From the NCBI GenBank assembly GCA_023653785.1, contig JAMKCH010002890.1:31442-95441 (forward strand): a stretch of 64,000 bases of DNA, given 5' to 3'. Below, in pieces: positions 1 to 10,800 of the stretch; the stretch's first letter is position 1, and each line of letters starts with the position of its first letter. The notes beneath the pieces were generated by a model, which saw nothing but the letters and a program-made list of their open reading frames with translations, was not told the origin of the DNA and did not search any database. The DNA comes from Ophioderma brevispina. Its lineage: Eukaryota > Echinodermata > Ophiuroidea > Amphilepidida > Ophiodermatidae. The translations under genes and the position numbers were made by a program.

Positions 1-3000
1 TTGAAATCTCCTCGTTGCAAAAGCAGCCAGCACCTTTGATACATGCTTGTCACATGTCAGTCCCACCTGAAAATATATGCCCCCCCTGCAAAAAGCTGGT
101 TACACAACTGCCATGCCCCGTTCAGTTGTTATAATAAGCAAATCTTGAGTGGAATGCCTTCGGTAAGAATCTTCTCAGTCCCGAATGGTTGGCATAGTGG
201 TGCTTTGGCCTGGGCTCACTATTTTTTATGGAAATGGCCCTCTCCAGTTAGGGTATGGGCCATGCCCTTCTGCGCATGTGCGATTCGTAATCCCTATCAC
301 TGGAGGAGAGCAACACCAAGCGTTAATTCATAAATTATTCAAAAATCATATAACTATCTGTTGCCACAAATAAAACTTGCCAGTTTCCTTGAAATGAATA
401 AAATGTCACTTCAATTTCATTCCCCCCCCAATATCAGTTGGACCAATAAGATACGCTAACGCTATAGCCTAAAGATATTCAATTACCGGCCCGGTGTGCT
501 GTTTAGAAAAACACGTTCTCCTTTTCATCTGGGAGTGCAAACCATTGTTCTGCACTCCCAGTTTCTGGTGTTTGATAGATGAGAACCTTACATGGAAACA
601 GCATATTGATTCTACAGCGAAGGTAAGTTTTCACGAAATGATTGGTCTGTCCAGGCCCGTACTCGGGTGGTGCGGGGGGTGCGGTCGCACCCACCCCCCC
701 GCCCAAATATTCGACAAAATGGAAAAAAGGTCCACTTTGTTGCTATATTGTTGATAAAAAGGTCCAAATTTAGAAACTTTTTGACAAGAAAATCCCACTT
801 TTTGGTGATAAAATGTGTATGTATCCCACCGGTGTGGTATCCCATTCAGTTCGCCACATGTCATAGATCTACTGCCCCTGGTATGAATATTATTGGAAAT
901 GTTTTCGATTAGTGGGGGGGGGGGGGGGGTTCTTCTGAGTAACCTAGTGTTTATACCTCCAAAATAAGAGAAACCGTGAGCATCGTATCTGTGAACAACG
1001 TTATCAGTAGATTCTATAGCCGTATTTTGACAAATTGTTTCTTTTGTCTCTTTGCAATTTATTGGAGACTGCTACACACATCAGCTGGAGCATGCAACAT
1101 TTGTGGAGATTTTACATTATTTTTCGTGTTTTTTTACCGTACACTACTCCATGAACCTGACAATATTTCTTAAATATCATTATGTAAATATTTGTTCATA
1201 GTAGTAATAATCCACGAAACATGCTTGCTACACAACGGTAATACAACTTAGCCGCATCGTTGTGAATACATACACGTGTAAGCATTTCAAATATGTAAAA
1301 CACCTATGTTCGAGAAAAATGGTGCGCTTCCTTTCTGGAATCTCCTCATGCCTTTAAGACAACGTTTTTAGAACCCCCTGATACAACACCAAAACATTTC
1401 AAGTAATCGGTTTCACGTGATTAAATTGACTGAGATTTTTTAATTTGATTAAAAAATATTTAAATTTCCCAAAATGTGCATTGCTGCTGTTTTAATATAA
1501 TTTCCAAGCAGTCATTAAACATACATTACATTAGAACAGTGACTGTAAAATAACCATTACCACATCAAATGTGACTGGATTTTATGTATTTGGTAGACAG
1601 TGGGTAACAAGCGTTATCCGATAACGTGTTTCTGTTTAGTTCATTGCCTTGCAATCATCGATTTAAGACACTATCAGTGATTTGAAAAATATTTGAAAAT
1701 GGCAGGAATAGCTTCAAATTGAAGGATAAGTCTGAAAATTCTCATAAGTTTACCTTTTCCAGCTGTAGAATGACCGAAAAGGAAAAAACGGCAGTGTTTC
1801 CCGATACGATTGTCCATTCAATTACTTGTTGTTTATGCCGACGAAGTAATGACTAACAGCTCCCCCGATTCTGTCCTATTAGGTTGCTTTCTGTCTTAGC
1901 ATTTGCAGGGTATGTTAGGAATCCTGTACTTGTTATACATGTAAAAATCTGATCTTTTGCACTGATTTTTTCGATTTGCTGAGTTAGCACATCCTGATAG
2001 TGTCTTTAAATTTTATGTGGGGGAACCAGCAAATAACTTTACCCCTCTTCAGAAGTTGGATGACTAATTTTAAAATGCCCACATATCGCAAAATTTTAAT
2101 AAATGGTGAACACGTTATCTGACAATGTACGTAGCTCTGTTCCCTGTTTCCACTATATATTAAAGGTATTAGTAAAAGTCATGTAAAATTCGACTTCAAG
2201 CTAAAGAGAAGTAATATAATAAATTACACATTAGAAACTTCTAACACGTCTCTCTTTAAATTATTTAGATGTTTAAAAATCAAATGTAGAAGAAATGAGC
2301 ATTTTTCACTGTTTGGAACGATTGTATGGTGAAAAATACCTTATATTTGTATTTATTTTTGCATCCACCAAATAATAAAATACAGAAGTAGTAAAATGAA
2401 TTAATCCCGTTGAGCGTTTTGAAGTAGGATTTGATATTGAACTTATCTCTAAGAAACTATGGTGTGGAACAACGTTATCCAGCGCCATTATACAAAAGGT
2501 TAAAATCTGAATTTTTGTTCATGATAAGGTAATTGTTTTTCAAATTACATTGAATGGATAGATCCTAACTGTTTTTTACAGCAACTGTGGTAGTTCTGTG
2601 CTGTAATATCACTGGAAATACAAGTTATGGAAAAAGGTACAAATATCATAGAACAATACTTCCACTAAGGTTTGGGGAAAATTGCATCTATACTTTAGTG
2701 TAATATAACAAAAAACCATGGAATTCCTTTGCCAAACAGAGTCTGTTTGTATTATATGAGATATTCCAGGAAAATTTCTACTATTTGTATGTTCACACTT
2801 AATTGATGATGAAATGAAGCTACGGTTGTTCACATCGGAAAAAAGAGTCACACACAAAATTACATAATTCAATGGTCTGCTATATAAAAGTGCGAGTAGT
2901 GGTGTTGTAATTGTATTGATTCGGTATCTTCAACATGTTTGACTTATAAAACGATTAATATTAAGCAGATGGAATCAACTTAATTGTTTATTTTCTGGAG

Positions 3001-6000
3001 TTGGAATGCACCGATTTTGGTAGAATAGCCCGGATACGGCTCAATATTTTTTTTCAGTTTTAAGGATTTTAATTTTTAAATGAAAAACTTATCACACAAT
3101 GAGTACAGTTCAATTCCACACGGATATGAAAGTTCTTTCACAGACGTTTTTTAATCAATTGTTGATCAATTGGACAGAAATATGGCGTGTGTGTTTCCTA
3201 CTGACCTATTATGCGTCATGCTACCGTTTTGTGCCCACATTTTCCGCAGGAAAGATATATACAATATCTTTTTGGCTTACGCTTTCTTTTATACGGGTCA
3301 CAGATCAAAAGCACAAATTTAACTTTATTGAGGTTACCAAAACACCGAAACACAAGAGGGGGGGGGGGCTGGTGAAAAAAAAAAAATTAGGTGTGCTGTA
3401 AAAAAATGTCAGCGTTTATGCTTGTGATTTTTTTTATTATTCAGATTTCAGATATTTTTTAAATCATATATTTAATGTCCATGCAAGACATAGTGTCATT
3501 TTGTTTTATCCTTAAAGGCTGACTCCGCGAGTTCCCAATGATGGCGCCCTCATTTTCAAACCACTTGTGTTTTTATTTGGCATATAACATAATGCTTGTC
3601 CATGACTAATCACTGTGTGAAATAACTAAGCCTTCAAATCAAAGTCTTCATATAGAAAATCATCTTGTTTTAAATTTCCGGATCCGAATTTTTTGTTATG
3701 CACATATCCTATGGCACTGTTATACTAATACATCAATGCTTACTGCATGGGAACGAAAGATCGGATTCGTCTTAAACTTTGGAATTGGTCATTTTAGATG
3801 ACTACCTTTAGTTCTAGTTGACTATTTTTAAGAAATAGACAAAAAAAAAATCAAAAATCTCTGAGTCAGCCTTTAAGCAGTCAGGTATTAATGGTGTACT
3901 TAATAACCACTAGAGCCGTTAATAGCATTATACTTTAGATACGAGTAATCAAAAATATAGCGGCGTAATGGAGTCGACCATTAAAGGATTGAAAAAAAAA
4001 AATCTTGACCTATTTTTAATTAAATACAAAAACAAGGGTATCTCGAAATATCTGAGTTAGCCTTGAACTACGTATAGGCCTATTTGTGTAACGCGTCTAA
4101 CCGAGGGAAGGGAGTGTGATTGTGTTTTGAATGACTTCTTTTCCCTGGAGGCTGACCAGCGCACGGTAAAACAAAGCAAACAAACAATAAAAAACAGGTG
4201 TTTGCCGAAATCGAGCCCAAAACCGGTCCGTCTTTTTTGGATGGGGAGGGATGAAACTCGCGTATGCAGGTCGTTATGTTTGTTTCTTGTTTCATTTGTT
4301 TAATTCGCCTTGTGTCTGCTGCCATCGCTGAAAGAATCTCAAAGCAACTACGCCATAATTAAGATGACATAGTTGTCTATTTAAAATGACAAGTTAATAT
4401 TAATCTTGACAAAACCATCAAAGGTCAAAGGAAAAAGGTCCGCAACCGTGAAAAAAACATGAGTTGAAAATAATGTGCAGGCTCGCTGACAAAAAATATA
4501 CACGAGTCAGACCTCCTATTTCTTTTAATGTAGGTCATTAAGTGCCCCTCTGGTCATTTTGTCTTGGCTTTTTTTATAGTGTATGTTTAAGAAACGTACA
4601 TGTTGCAACCATTAAATTTCTTATTCCAGGTTTAAAGGTTGGTTATTTTTTAATATCTCATATCATATCATCATATCGATCATATTTTATTTCCATACTA
4701 ATCAAATGATACAATTAATTTCCCAAGCATGTAAAAAAACTAATTTTATTGACACGGAGGAGCCAACCAAAAGACAAATGATGCCAGAGGTGGTTGACCC
4801 CTTCGGAGATGTTACAACTATGTGTAGGATACCAAATAAATATATATAAGGAAATGCGACAACTCCAGTCAAACCGTAAATACACAACATTATGTAATTT
4901 TACAGAGAAGAACTTATATTATTGCCATAATTTCAAATTATAACTGAAACATTTCAGATTTTGGGCTATTTTTAAATAACTAGTCAAATTATCCAAAATA
5001 CGGGTCCCGTTGAAACGAAAGCCCCTTTTGGGGATGCAAATTCGGTTTTATTTGTATACTTTAATTGATAGTCATTTATAATATATGGGGATGCATGGTG
5101 TGCGTTTAGCAAACTACTGGTTGAATATACAAGGAAGGACGGCCATTGAGTTTATACAAGAATATATAAAGGTTGGTATTAACAAGTCATAATATGAGTA
5201 ATTTTAAGTCCTTTAACAATGGTCCGGAATGTGATCTGAAATGAGATAAGAGATATTGCTAACAGCCCCTTTTTTGCAATTTTAATAGTTATCTTATTAA
5301 GTAACTTTTGTGTGTTTCCCCAAAAAGAATTTTTTTTTAAAAATGTTTATAGTAAAATTAATGAACAATAATTACAATAGAGAATGCTTTAGAAACAAAA
5401 TATTTTAACGTATTGAGAATACCAACATTTCGAGATATGTTAGTGCACAACGATCTATGTGATATTTAAATGAAAAATTTTCATTAAGAATAATTCCAAA
5501 AACGTTGTCTTGTTAAAACTCTGAAACATTACAACAATTTACACCAAGTAATATCGTTTTTTATTTGAATGTTCGTTGGGGTACCAATAATCATGATTTT
5601 TTTCAGCATTAATGAGAGTTTATGATCTTCGAACCAATCCGTAACGTTGTCCAATTCGCGTTTATCAAATGCATATTATTTCAAGATCATTGTCTGAATA
5701 TAAAATTGTGGTGTTCATCTGCAACAAGACAAATGTTAAGGACTGTGGATTTTTAATGATGTCGTTAAACATTAAAATAAATGACAGGGGGCCTAATATC
5801 AGCTTGTGGTACGCAACAAGTTTAAACAATTTCCAAGTTGTGTTACATGACTTATAGGATAATATTGTGATTTGATTGCGATAACTTTTAAACCACTCTA
5901 AAGCAGCTCCCCTAAAACATATTATTCTAATTTATATAATAAAAGGGTCCATATTATGACATTTTATTGTTTTTAGGGAATAAGGGAACTTCAAATTGAT

Positions 6001-6134
6001 GATTAATTCAAAGAATTTTATTTTATGATATGCCCTACCACGACTCAATCAACGTGTCCTTTATTAATTTTGATAGTGTATTGACTGTGATAGCGGAGAA
6101 TGTGGAGAAGGATGAAATAGGTGTGGGATTCTAG
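1..6134. other. No recognisable gene; AT-rich sequence upstream of the peptidase exons
   Basis: I see no family motif, RNA gene or convincing exon here. Open frames are under 105 codons and lack recognisable domains. Simple-sequence landmarks are an 18-base G run near 914-930, a G run followed by an A run near 3358-3387, and A runs near 3840 and 3990. A GC-rich patch at about 655-710 has a short G-run/C-run inverted repeat and may be the end of a degraded transposon. The first exons of the downstream M13 peptidase (cytosolic tail and membrane anchor) would be expected here or further upstream, but I could not find them. Confidence 0.4.
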
Positions 6135-6189
6135 TACAATGAAAACGGCGTAAACGGATGTGTGAGCACACCTGAATGTGTAGGGCTTG
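6135..6189 (+). CDS. M13 peptidase exon: juxtamembrane Cys motif (CVSTPECV)
   Basis: Reading in frame from the AG at 6133-6134 gives YNENGVNGCVSTPECVGL. It is followed by a strong donor, GTAAGTA, at 6190. The C-x(5)-C spacing with TPEC matches the start of the M13 ectodomain, just outside the membrane anchor, where these cysteines form a disulphide. The exon ends after one base of a codon, so the next exon should start with two bases. The acceptor has a weak pyrimidine tract, so the 5' edge could be further upstream. No membrane segment was found upstream. Confidence 0.7.
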
Positions 6190-6699
6190 GTAAGTACGTA
6201 TATTCAAGGGACAGGAGGATTTTTTTAGGATTACACATTTCTCTCAATTTGCGCTTGATTGGTTTTATGAAACCCTACGAGAAGGTTTCAAAAGAGTTAT
6301 TGGGACAAAACAAGTTAAACAAGAAAATAAAAAGTATAATATTTTGAACTAGCATCGTAATGGTCCCCATAGGAAAGCATCTTTTCATAATCTAAATCAT
6401 AATAATCGTATAACGGACGGCTTGTTTGGCTTATTCGCTTCAGATGCGATCTGATCAATTGGTAAGCATTCCAAATATGAAAAAAAAAACTTTGGAAAAC
6501 AAAATGGGGGCGCTTTTTTTCTTTCTGGAACTTGTCCTCGGGTCTTTTTAAACTTTTAAAATCACCCCAAAAGAAACAAAAAGAACAACAACAACAAAAC
6601 AAAAAACAGTACTATTTTTTTTTTTTAACCATTTGGCTAAGTCAGCAAAAGACATAGTATTTTACCTGTTATTTTTGTATTTGTTCCTTTATTATATAG

Positions 6700-6854
6700 C
6701 CGCACATCATAGCGAATATGGATCCATCAATAACTCCGTGTAATGATTACGAGTATGCTTGTGGGAACTGGATCAAGCGAGCAGAAGTTCCAGCGGAAGA
6801 GGGCGTGCTTCCATTCCTTATTTTTATCATTGATGAACTTGACAAAATTACGAA
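6700..6854 (+). CDS. M13 peptidase exon: NMD..(I)TPC.DY.YACGNW block
   Basis: The acceptor is TTATATAG before 6700 and the donor is GTACGT at 6855. The frame gives PHIIANMDPSITPCNDYEYA followed by CGNWIKRAEVP, then a segment ending DELDKITK. The NMD, PC.D and YACGNW signatures are the N-terminal hallmark of M13 peptidases (Peptidase_M13_N), with conserved disulphide cysteines. The length is 155 bases. With the preceding phase (one base carried over) and the next exon (two bases carried over), a length of 3n+1 is expected, so one base appears missing. The likely place is the first dozen bases, where GCC GCA would continue the preceding exon as GLAA before IIANMD. The 3' end of this exon is included in the 1.96-kb tandem duplication. 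Confidence 0.88.
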
Positions 6855-7014
6855 GTACGTGATACGTCTGTCTATCAGTGACCCACGATCTCTGTAATGT
6901 GTTTGTCCTCGTTTCTGTCTTGATCTTTTGTATGTTTTATCTACCTTTGTCGCTCTATTCGTGTATCCTTATGTTCCTCGCTTTACCTTCACATCTTACG
7001 ACAACTACTCATCT

Positions 7015-7039
7015 CTGTTGTTGTTGTTGTTGTTGTTGG
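7015..7039 (+). repeat. (TTG)n microsatellite
   Basis: About eight TTG units lie in the intron. The same tract recurs at about 8977-9001 in the second copy of the duplication. Confidence 0.9.
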
Positions 7040-7569
7040 ATTGTAATGGATGCCTTCCGCTACTTAGGCTATTTGCGCCAAAAACAAAAACTTATTTTAA
7101 TGCAAAGAGAGGAATTCATATTGCAAGATGTAATTCACAAGTTGAAGCTATTCTTTATAAGGTTAGTACAAGAAAGGGTCAATGACCACCTATACTACAA
7201 TAAATATTTATTTAAATGACACGGTGCATAAGGATCAACATACGAAGCTTTAAGGCTCATTAAAAATAGTATAACATTAAACAATAATTAAGGACTAATG
7301 GAAAAGAAAACGGCTAGCGGCGTGCCAAACTGGAATCCATGAACTATTAACACCCTCCCGAAAAACGAGCACCCTGACTGGGCGTGCTCTTGTCCACACT
7401 TTAAGGCCCGGACCCCGTAGACTAAGATCTCTAGTATGGACCGCTCCACGTATCAAATCATGGCGGTTTCATGTGCGGTATATCTGAGTTACCCCGCTAT
7501 ATGTCGAGTTTACAGCGCCTGCCTATCCAGTTTGAAACTCTATGTGCAGAGTTCCATCATCATTCCAGA

Positions 7570-8285
7570 ATAATCAGTCCGAATAAATCATGCGAGTTTT
7601 AAAAAAACTGGACAGGTTTTTTGTTTCAACATGTGCAACTGGACATTGATTTTTTTTCTCAACAGAGCAAACTCGACATGATTTTTTTCAAAAAATTCGG
7701 GATTTTTTGTTCTGTTTTTTTCTCTTTTTTTTTTTTTTATTTTTTTAAACAGAGCAAACTCGACATGATTTTTTTTCTCAACATGAGCAAACTCGACATT
7801 TTTTTTACACATACACCAAAAAAATCATGTCGAGTTTCCTCAGTTGATAAAAAAATCATGTCGAGATTTTGAACTGGACATGATTTATGTCAACCTCACC
7901 ATATAGAGGAGCAAAACTCGATGTATAGAGGGCAAACTGGCCATATAGCGGCTGTAAACTCGAAAAATATAACGCTGTGCACTCGACATATGGCGAGGAA
8001 AATTCGATACACAGCGCGGTGGAACTCGAATTCGCGGGAAAACTCGCATGATTTGATACGTGGAGCGAAACTGGACCTTTGATTTATATCACTAACCCAT
8101 ATAGAGAGCACAAATCGATGTATAGAGGGCAAACTGGACAGATAGCGCTTTAAACTCTACATATAACGCTGCCACACTCGAAATATGGCGAGGAAGTTCC
8201 CTCTTCGGAAAAATCGATACACAGCGCGTTGAAACTCGACATGCGCGGCGGGAAAACTCGCCATGATTTGATACGTGGAAAAAGT
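7570..8285 (+). repeat. Layered minisatellite built on AAACTCGACAT (copy 1)
   Basis: Degenerate units of about 20-24 bases each contain AAACTCGACAT or AAACTGGACAT. They are grouped into a higher-order unit of about 195 bases: CGATGTATAGAGG occurs at 7919 and 8116. Variable spacers include TATGGCGAGG, ACACAGCGCG, TGCGCGGG and ATGATTTGATACGTGG. The first 300 bases carry T-rich spacers. Short open frames on both strands here are by-products of the repeats. Confidence 0.85.
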
Positions 8286-8382
8286 GCAAGACTCTACTCT
8301 CTCGTTTCCTCAACTGTTCTTTTTTCCCCCCTTTTTTTTTTTTTTTTCCGTTTAAAAAATGTTTTATTATTTACTTTTTCAG

Positions 8383-8464
8383 TCGTCTTCGAAAGTCCAA
8401 TCGCGGGATGAGCCCGAAGCTACCAAGGACAGCTAAAACTTTGTATAACGCTTGCATGGATGAG
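8383..8464 (+). CDS. M13 peptidase exon: LYNACMDE block (copy 1)
   Basis: It lies between TTTACTTTTTCAG and the donor GTAAAA. Joined to the two bases left by the previous exon, its 82 bases read through 27 codons without a stop and end TAKTLYNACMDE. This matches the K.LY..C.. motif that follows the YACG.W block in M13 enzymes, including the disulphide cysteine. The first half of this reading does not resemble the family, whereas the same half of copy 2 (10178-10265) does (GDEPEAYQ), so copy 1 probably carries compensating indels upstream. It ends in phase 0. Confidence 0.78.
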
Positions 8465-8538
8465 GTAAAAAACCAAAGATAAAAATAACAAAAGTGATGT
8501 ACTTTTAATGTTAGCAAGCAATGTTTTTTATTCAAAAG

Positions 8539-8571
8539 CAGTCGGAGTGGGACAGTAACTCCACTGAAAAG
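8539..8571 (+). CDS. Possible 33-base microexon (QSEWDSNSTEK)
   Basis: The 11-codon segment is bounded by TTTTTTATTCAAAAG and the donor AAAAG|GTATTA. It is in phase 0 with both neighbours and free of stops. M13 enzymes have a W-D-x-N-like stretch after the C-M-D block, but the match is too short to prove homology, and the preceding GGWP segment is not present. It is preserved exactly in copy 2 (10340-10372). It could equally be intronic sequence. Confidence 0.3.
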
Positions 8572-8794
8572 GTATTATTTCTTAAATAGAGAATTGTGGC
8601 TTTATTTACTCTGATCAAATTGTTTGATTTATTGGGTTGAATTCCTATGCTGATGCGGCTTGACCCACACCGTCTGAGTTGCTATATGAATGCGGGTTGG
8701 CCCGCCGTGGCTTCTCAGAGATTTTGGCCCGAATTTATGCTCCAGAACAGCTGCTCCAGGAGCAGTGGTCTGGAGCATATGGTCCTGAGCATAA

Positions 8795-8816
8795 ATGAAC
8801 TTGACAAAATTACGAA
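8795..8816 (+). pseudogene. Duplicated 3' stub of M13 exon 6700-6854
   Basis: Only the last seven codons (up to ELDKIT) and the splice donor were carried into copy 2. No acceptor lies immediately upstream, so this stub is unlikely to be used as an exon. It could act as a decoy donor. Confidence 0.8.
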
Positions 8817-9544
8817 GTACGTGATACGTCTGTCTATCAGTGACCCACGATCTCTGTAATGTGTTTGTCCTCGTTTCTGTCTTGATCTTTTGTATGTTTT
8901 ATCTACCTTTGTCGCTCTATTCGTGTATCCTTATGTTCCTCGCTTTACCTTCACATCTTACGACAACTACTCATCTCTGTTGTTGTTGTTGTTGTTGTTG
9001 GATTGTAATGGATGCCTTCCGCTACTTAGGCTATTTGCGCCAAAAACAAAAACTTATTTTAATGCAAAGAGAGGAATTCATATTGCAAGATGTAATTCAC
9101 AAGTTGAAGCTATTCTTTATAAGGTTAGTACAAGAAAGGGTCAATGACCACCTATACTACAATAAATATTTATTTAAATGACACGGTGCATAAGGATCAA
9201 CATACGAAGCTTTAAGGCTCATTAAAAATAGTATAACATTAACAATAATTAAGGACTAATGGAAAAGAAAACGGCTAGCGGCGTGCCAAACTGGAATCCA
9301 TGAACTATTAACACCCTCCCGAAAAACGAGCACCCTGACTGGGCGTGCTCTTGTCCACACTTTAAGGCCCGGACCCCGTAGACTAAGATCTCTAGTATGG
9401 ACCGCTCCACGTATCAAATCATGGCGGTTTCATGTGCGGTATATCTGAGTTACCCCGCTATATGTCGAGTTTACAGCGCCTGCCTATCCAGTTTGAACTC
9501 TATGTGCAGAGTTCCATCATCATTCCAGAATAATCAGTCCGAAT

Positions 9545-10095
9545 AAATCATGCGAGTTTTAAAAAAACTGGACAGGTTTTTTGTTTCAACATGTGCAAAC
9601 TGGACATGATTTTTTTTTCTCAACATGAGCAAACTCGACATTTTTTTTACACATACACCAAAAATCATGTCGATTTTTCCTCACTTTGAGGAAAAAATCC
9701 GGTCGAGATTTTGAAACTGGACTGGATTTATTTCAAACTCCCCATATAGTAGAGCAAAACTCGATGTATCGAGGGCAACTTGGACATATAGCGGGTAAAC
9801 TTGACATATAACACTGCACAATCGACATATGGCGAGGAAATCTCGATACACGGCGCGTGAAACTCGACATTCGCGGGAAAACTCGCATGATTTGATACGT
9901 GGAGCGAAACTGGACCTTTGATTTATATCACTAACCCATATAGAGAGCACAAATCGATGTATAGAGGGCAAACTGGACAGATAGCGCTGAAACTCGACAT
10001 ATAACGCTTGCCCCTCGACATATGTCGAGGCAAACTCGATACACAGCGCGTGAACTCGACATGCGCGGGAAAACTCGCCATGATTTGAGACGTGG
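9545..10095 (+). repeat. Layered minisatellite built on AAACTCGACAT (copy 2)
   Basis: This has the same architecture as 7570-8285. The higher-order unit recurs at 9762 and 9955 (193 bases). The T-rich front part is shorter, which accounts for the length difference between the two large duplicates. Confidence 0.85.
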
Positions 10096-10177
10096 AACGT
10101 GCCATACTCTACTCCTCCTCTTTTCCTCACTGTCTCTTCTTCTCCGTAATGTTTTATTCATTTATTTACTTTTTCAG

Positions 10178-10265
10178 TCGTCTCGTAACGGTTCCCCATC
10201 GCGGTGATGAGCCAGAAGCCTACCAAGACAGCTAAACAACGTTGTATAACGCTTGCATGGATGAG
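10178..10265 (+). CDS. M13 peptidase exon: LYNACMDE block (copy 2, in-frame stop)
   Basis: This is a duplicate of 8383-8464 with the same acceptor (TTTTTCAG) and donor (GTAAAA). It is 88 bases long, again 3n+1, so the splice phases are kept. The reading starts RLVTVPHRGDEPEAYQDS, hits TAA, and then resumes in frame with TLYNACMDE. The first half fits the M13 family better than copy 1 does, and the stop lies in a short stretch where one lost and one gained base would explain it. It may be a second version of one exon, an alternative exon, or a pseudo-exon. Confidence 0.7.
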
Positions 10266-10339
10266 GTAAAAAACCAAAGATAAAAATAACAAAAGTGATG
10301 TACTTTTAATGTTAGCAAGCAATGTTTTTTATTCAAAAG

Positions 10340-10372
10340 CAGTCGGAGTGGGACAGTAACTCCACTGAAAAG
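10340..10372 (+). CDS. Possible 33-base microexon, copy 2
   Basis: Identical to 8539-8571, with the same AG before it and GTATTA after it. The same doubts apply. Confidence 0.28.
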
Positions 10373-10506
10373 GTATTATTTCTTAAATAGAGAATTGTGG
10401 CTTTATTTACTCTGATCAAATTGTTTGATTTATTGGGTTGAATTCCTATGCTGATGCGGCTTGACCCACACCGTCTGAGTTGCTATATGAATGCGGGTTG
10501 GCCCGC

Positions 10507-10800
10507 CGTGGCTTCTCAGAGATTTTGGCCCGAATTTATGCTCCAGAACAGCTGCTCCAGGAGCAGTGGTCTGGAGCATATGGTCCTGAGCATAAATAAT
10601 CTTGAAAAATATTCAAGTCAAATACTGCTCCAGGAGCATATTTGCCATATGTCATGGACCATTTGCGTATTCAAATATGCTCCTGGAGCATATTTGACTT
10701 AGAAATGTTTCCAGATTATTATGTCCAGGACCATATGCTCAGGACCAGCTGCTCCTGGAGCAGCTGGTCTGGAGCATAATTTCGGGCCAAAATCTCTGAG
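10507..10800. repeat. Nested palindrome with repeated GCTCCWGGAGC motifs
   Basis: The left arm (CTCAGAGATTTTGGCCCGAA, then ATGCTCCAG...) returns as its reverse complement at 10710-10800. A second, inner inverted pair is centred near 10650. The 11-base palindrome GCTCCAGGAGC or GCTCCTGGAGC occurs four times (about 10553, 10626, 10679, 10749). The arms also share CTGGAGCATATGGTCCTGAGCAT. Outside these, weaker complementarity extends to about 10480 and 10850. It could form a long hairpin and may be a small foldback transposon. Confidence 0.82.

Larger units (their letters stand above)
6833..8796 (+). repeat. Tandem duplication, copy 1 (1.96 kb), inside the peptidase gene
   Basis: The sequence from ATGAACTTGAC at 6833 recurs at 8795, an offset of 1962 bases. 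It is nearly identical through a (TTG)n tract, a block at 7240-7560, a minisatellite, the C-M-D exon and an AG-flanked 33-base segment. The unit begins inside the coding exon 6700-6854 and ends in the left arm of a palindrome. Differences between copies are mostly single-base indels in homopolymers, plus a block of about 160 bases missing from the minisatellite of copy 2. Confidence 0.9.
8795..10597 (+). repeat. Tandem duplication, copy 2 (1.80 kb)
   Basis: This is the second copy of 6833-8796, shorter by about 160 bases through a contraction in the minisatellite. It starts with the last 22 bases of exon 6700-6854, including its GTACGT donor, and continues into the complete palindrome at 10507-10800, of which copy 1 holds only the left arm. 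The original locus was therefore probably on the copy-2 side at the right junction and the copy-1 side at the left junction, as expected for a simple tandem duplication. Confidence 0.9.

Noticed and set aside
655..860. GC-rich patch considered as a MITE (GGCCCGTACTCGGG start)
   Set aside because: No inverted partner for the left end could be found.
6878..7219. A 113-codon frame, present twice (6878 and 8840)
   Set aside because: It is intronic sequence within the tandem duplication. Exact conservation comes from the recent duplication, not from selection, and the Cys run is the TTG repeat read in another frame.
8647..8790. A frame containing AGWPAVASQRFWPEF, reminiscent of the GGWP segment of M13 enzymes
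   Set aside because: The sequence is part of the palindrome arm and recurs inverted at 10800. No splice acceptor in the right phase leads into it, and the similarity is a few residues only.
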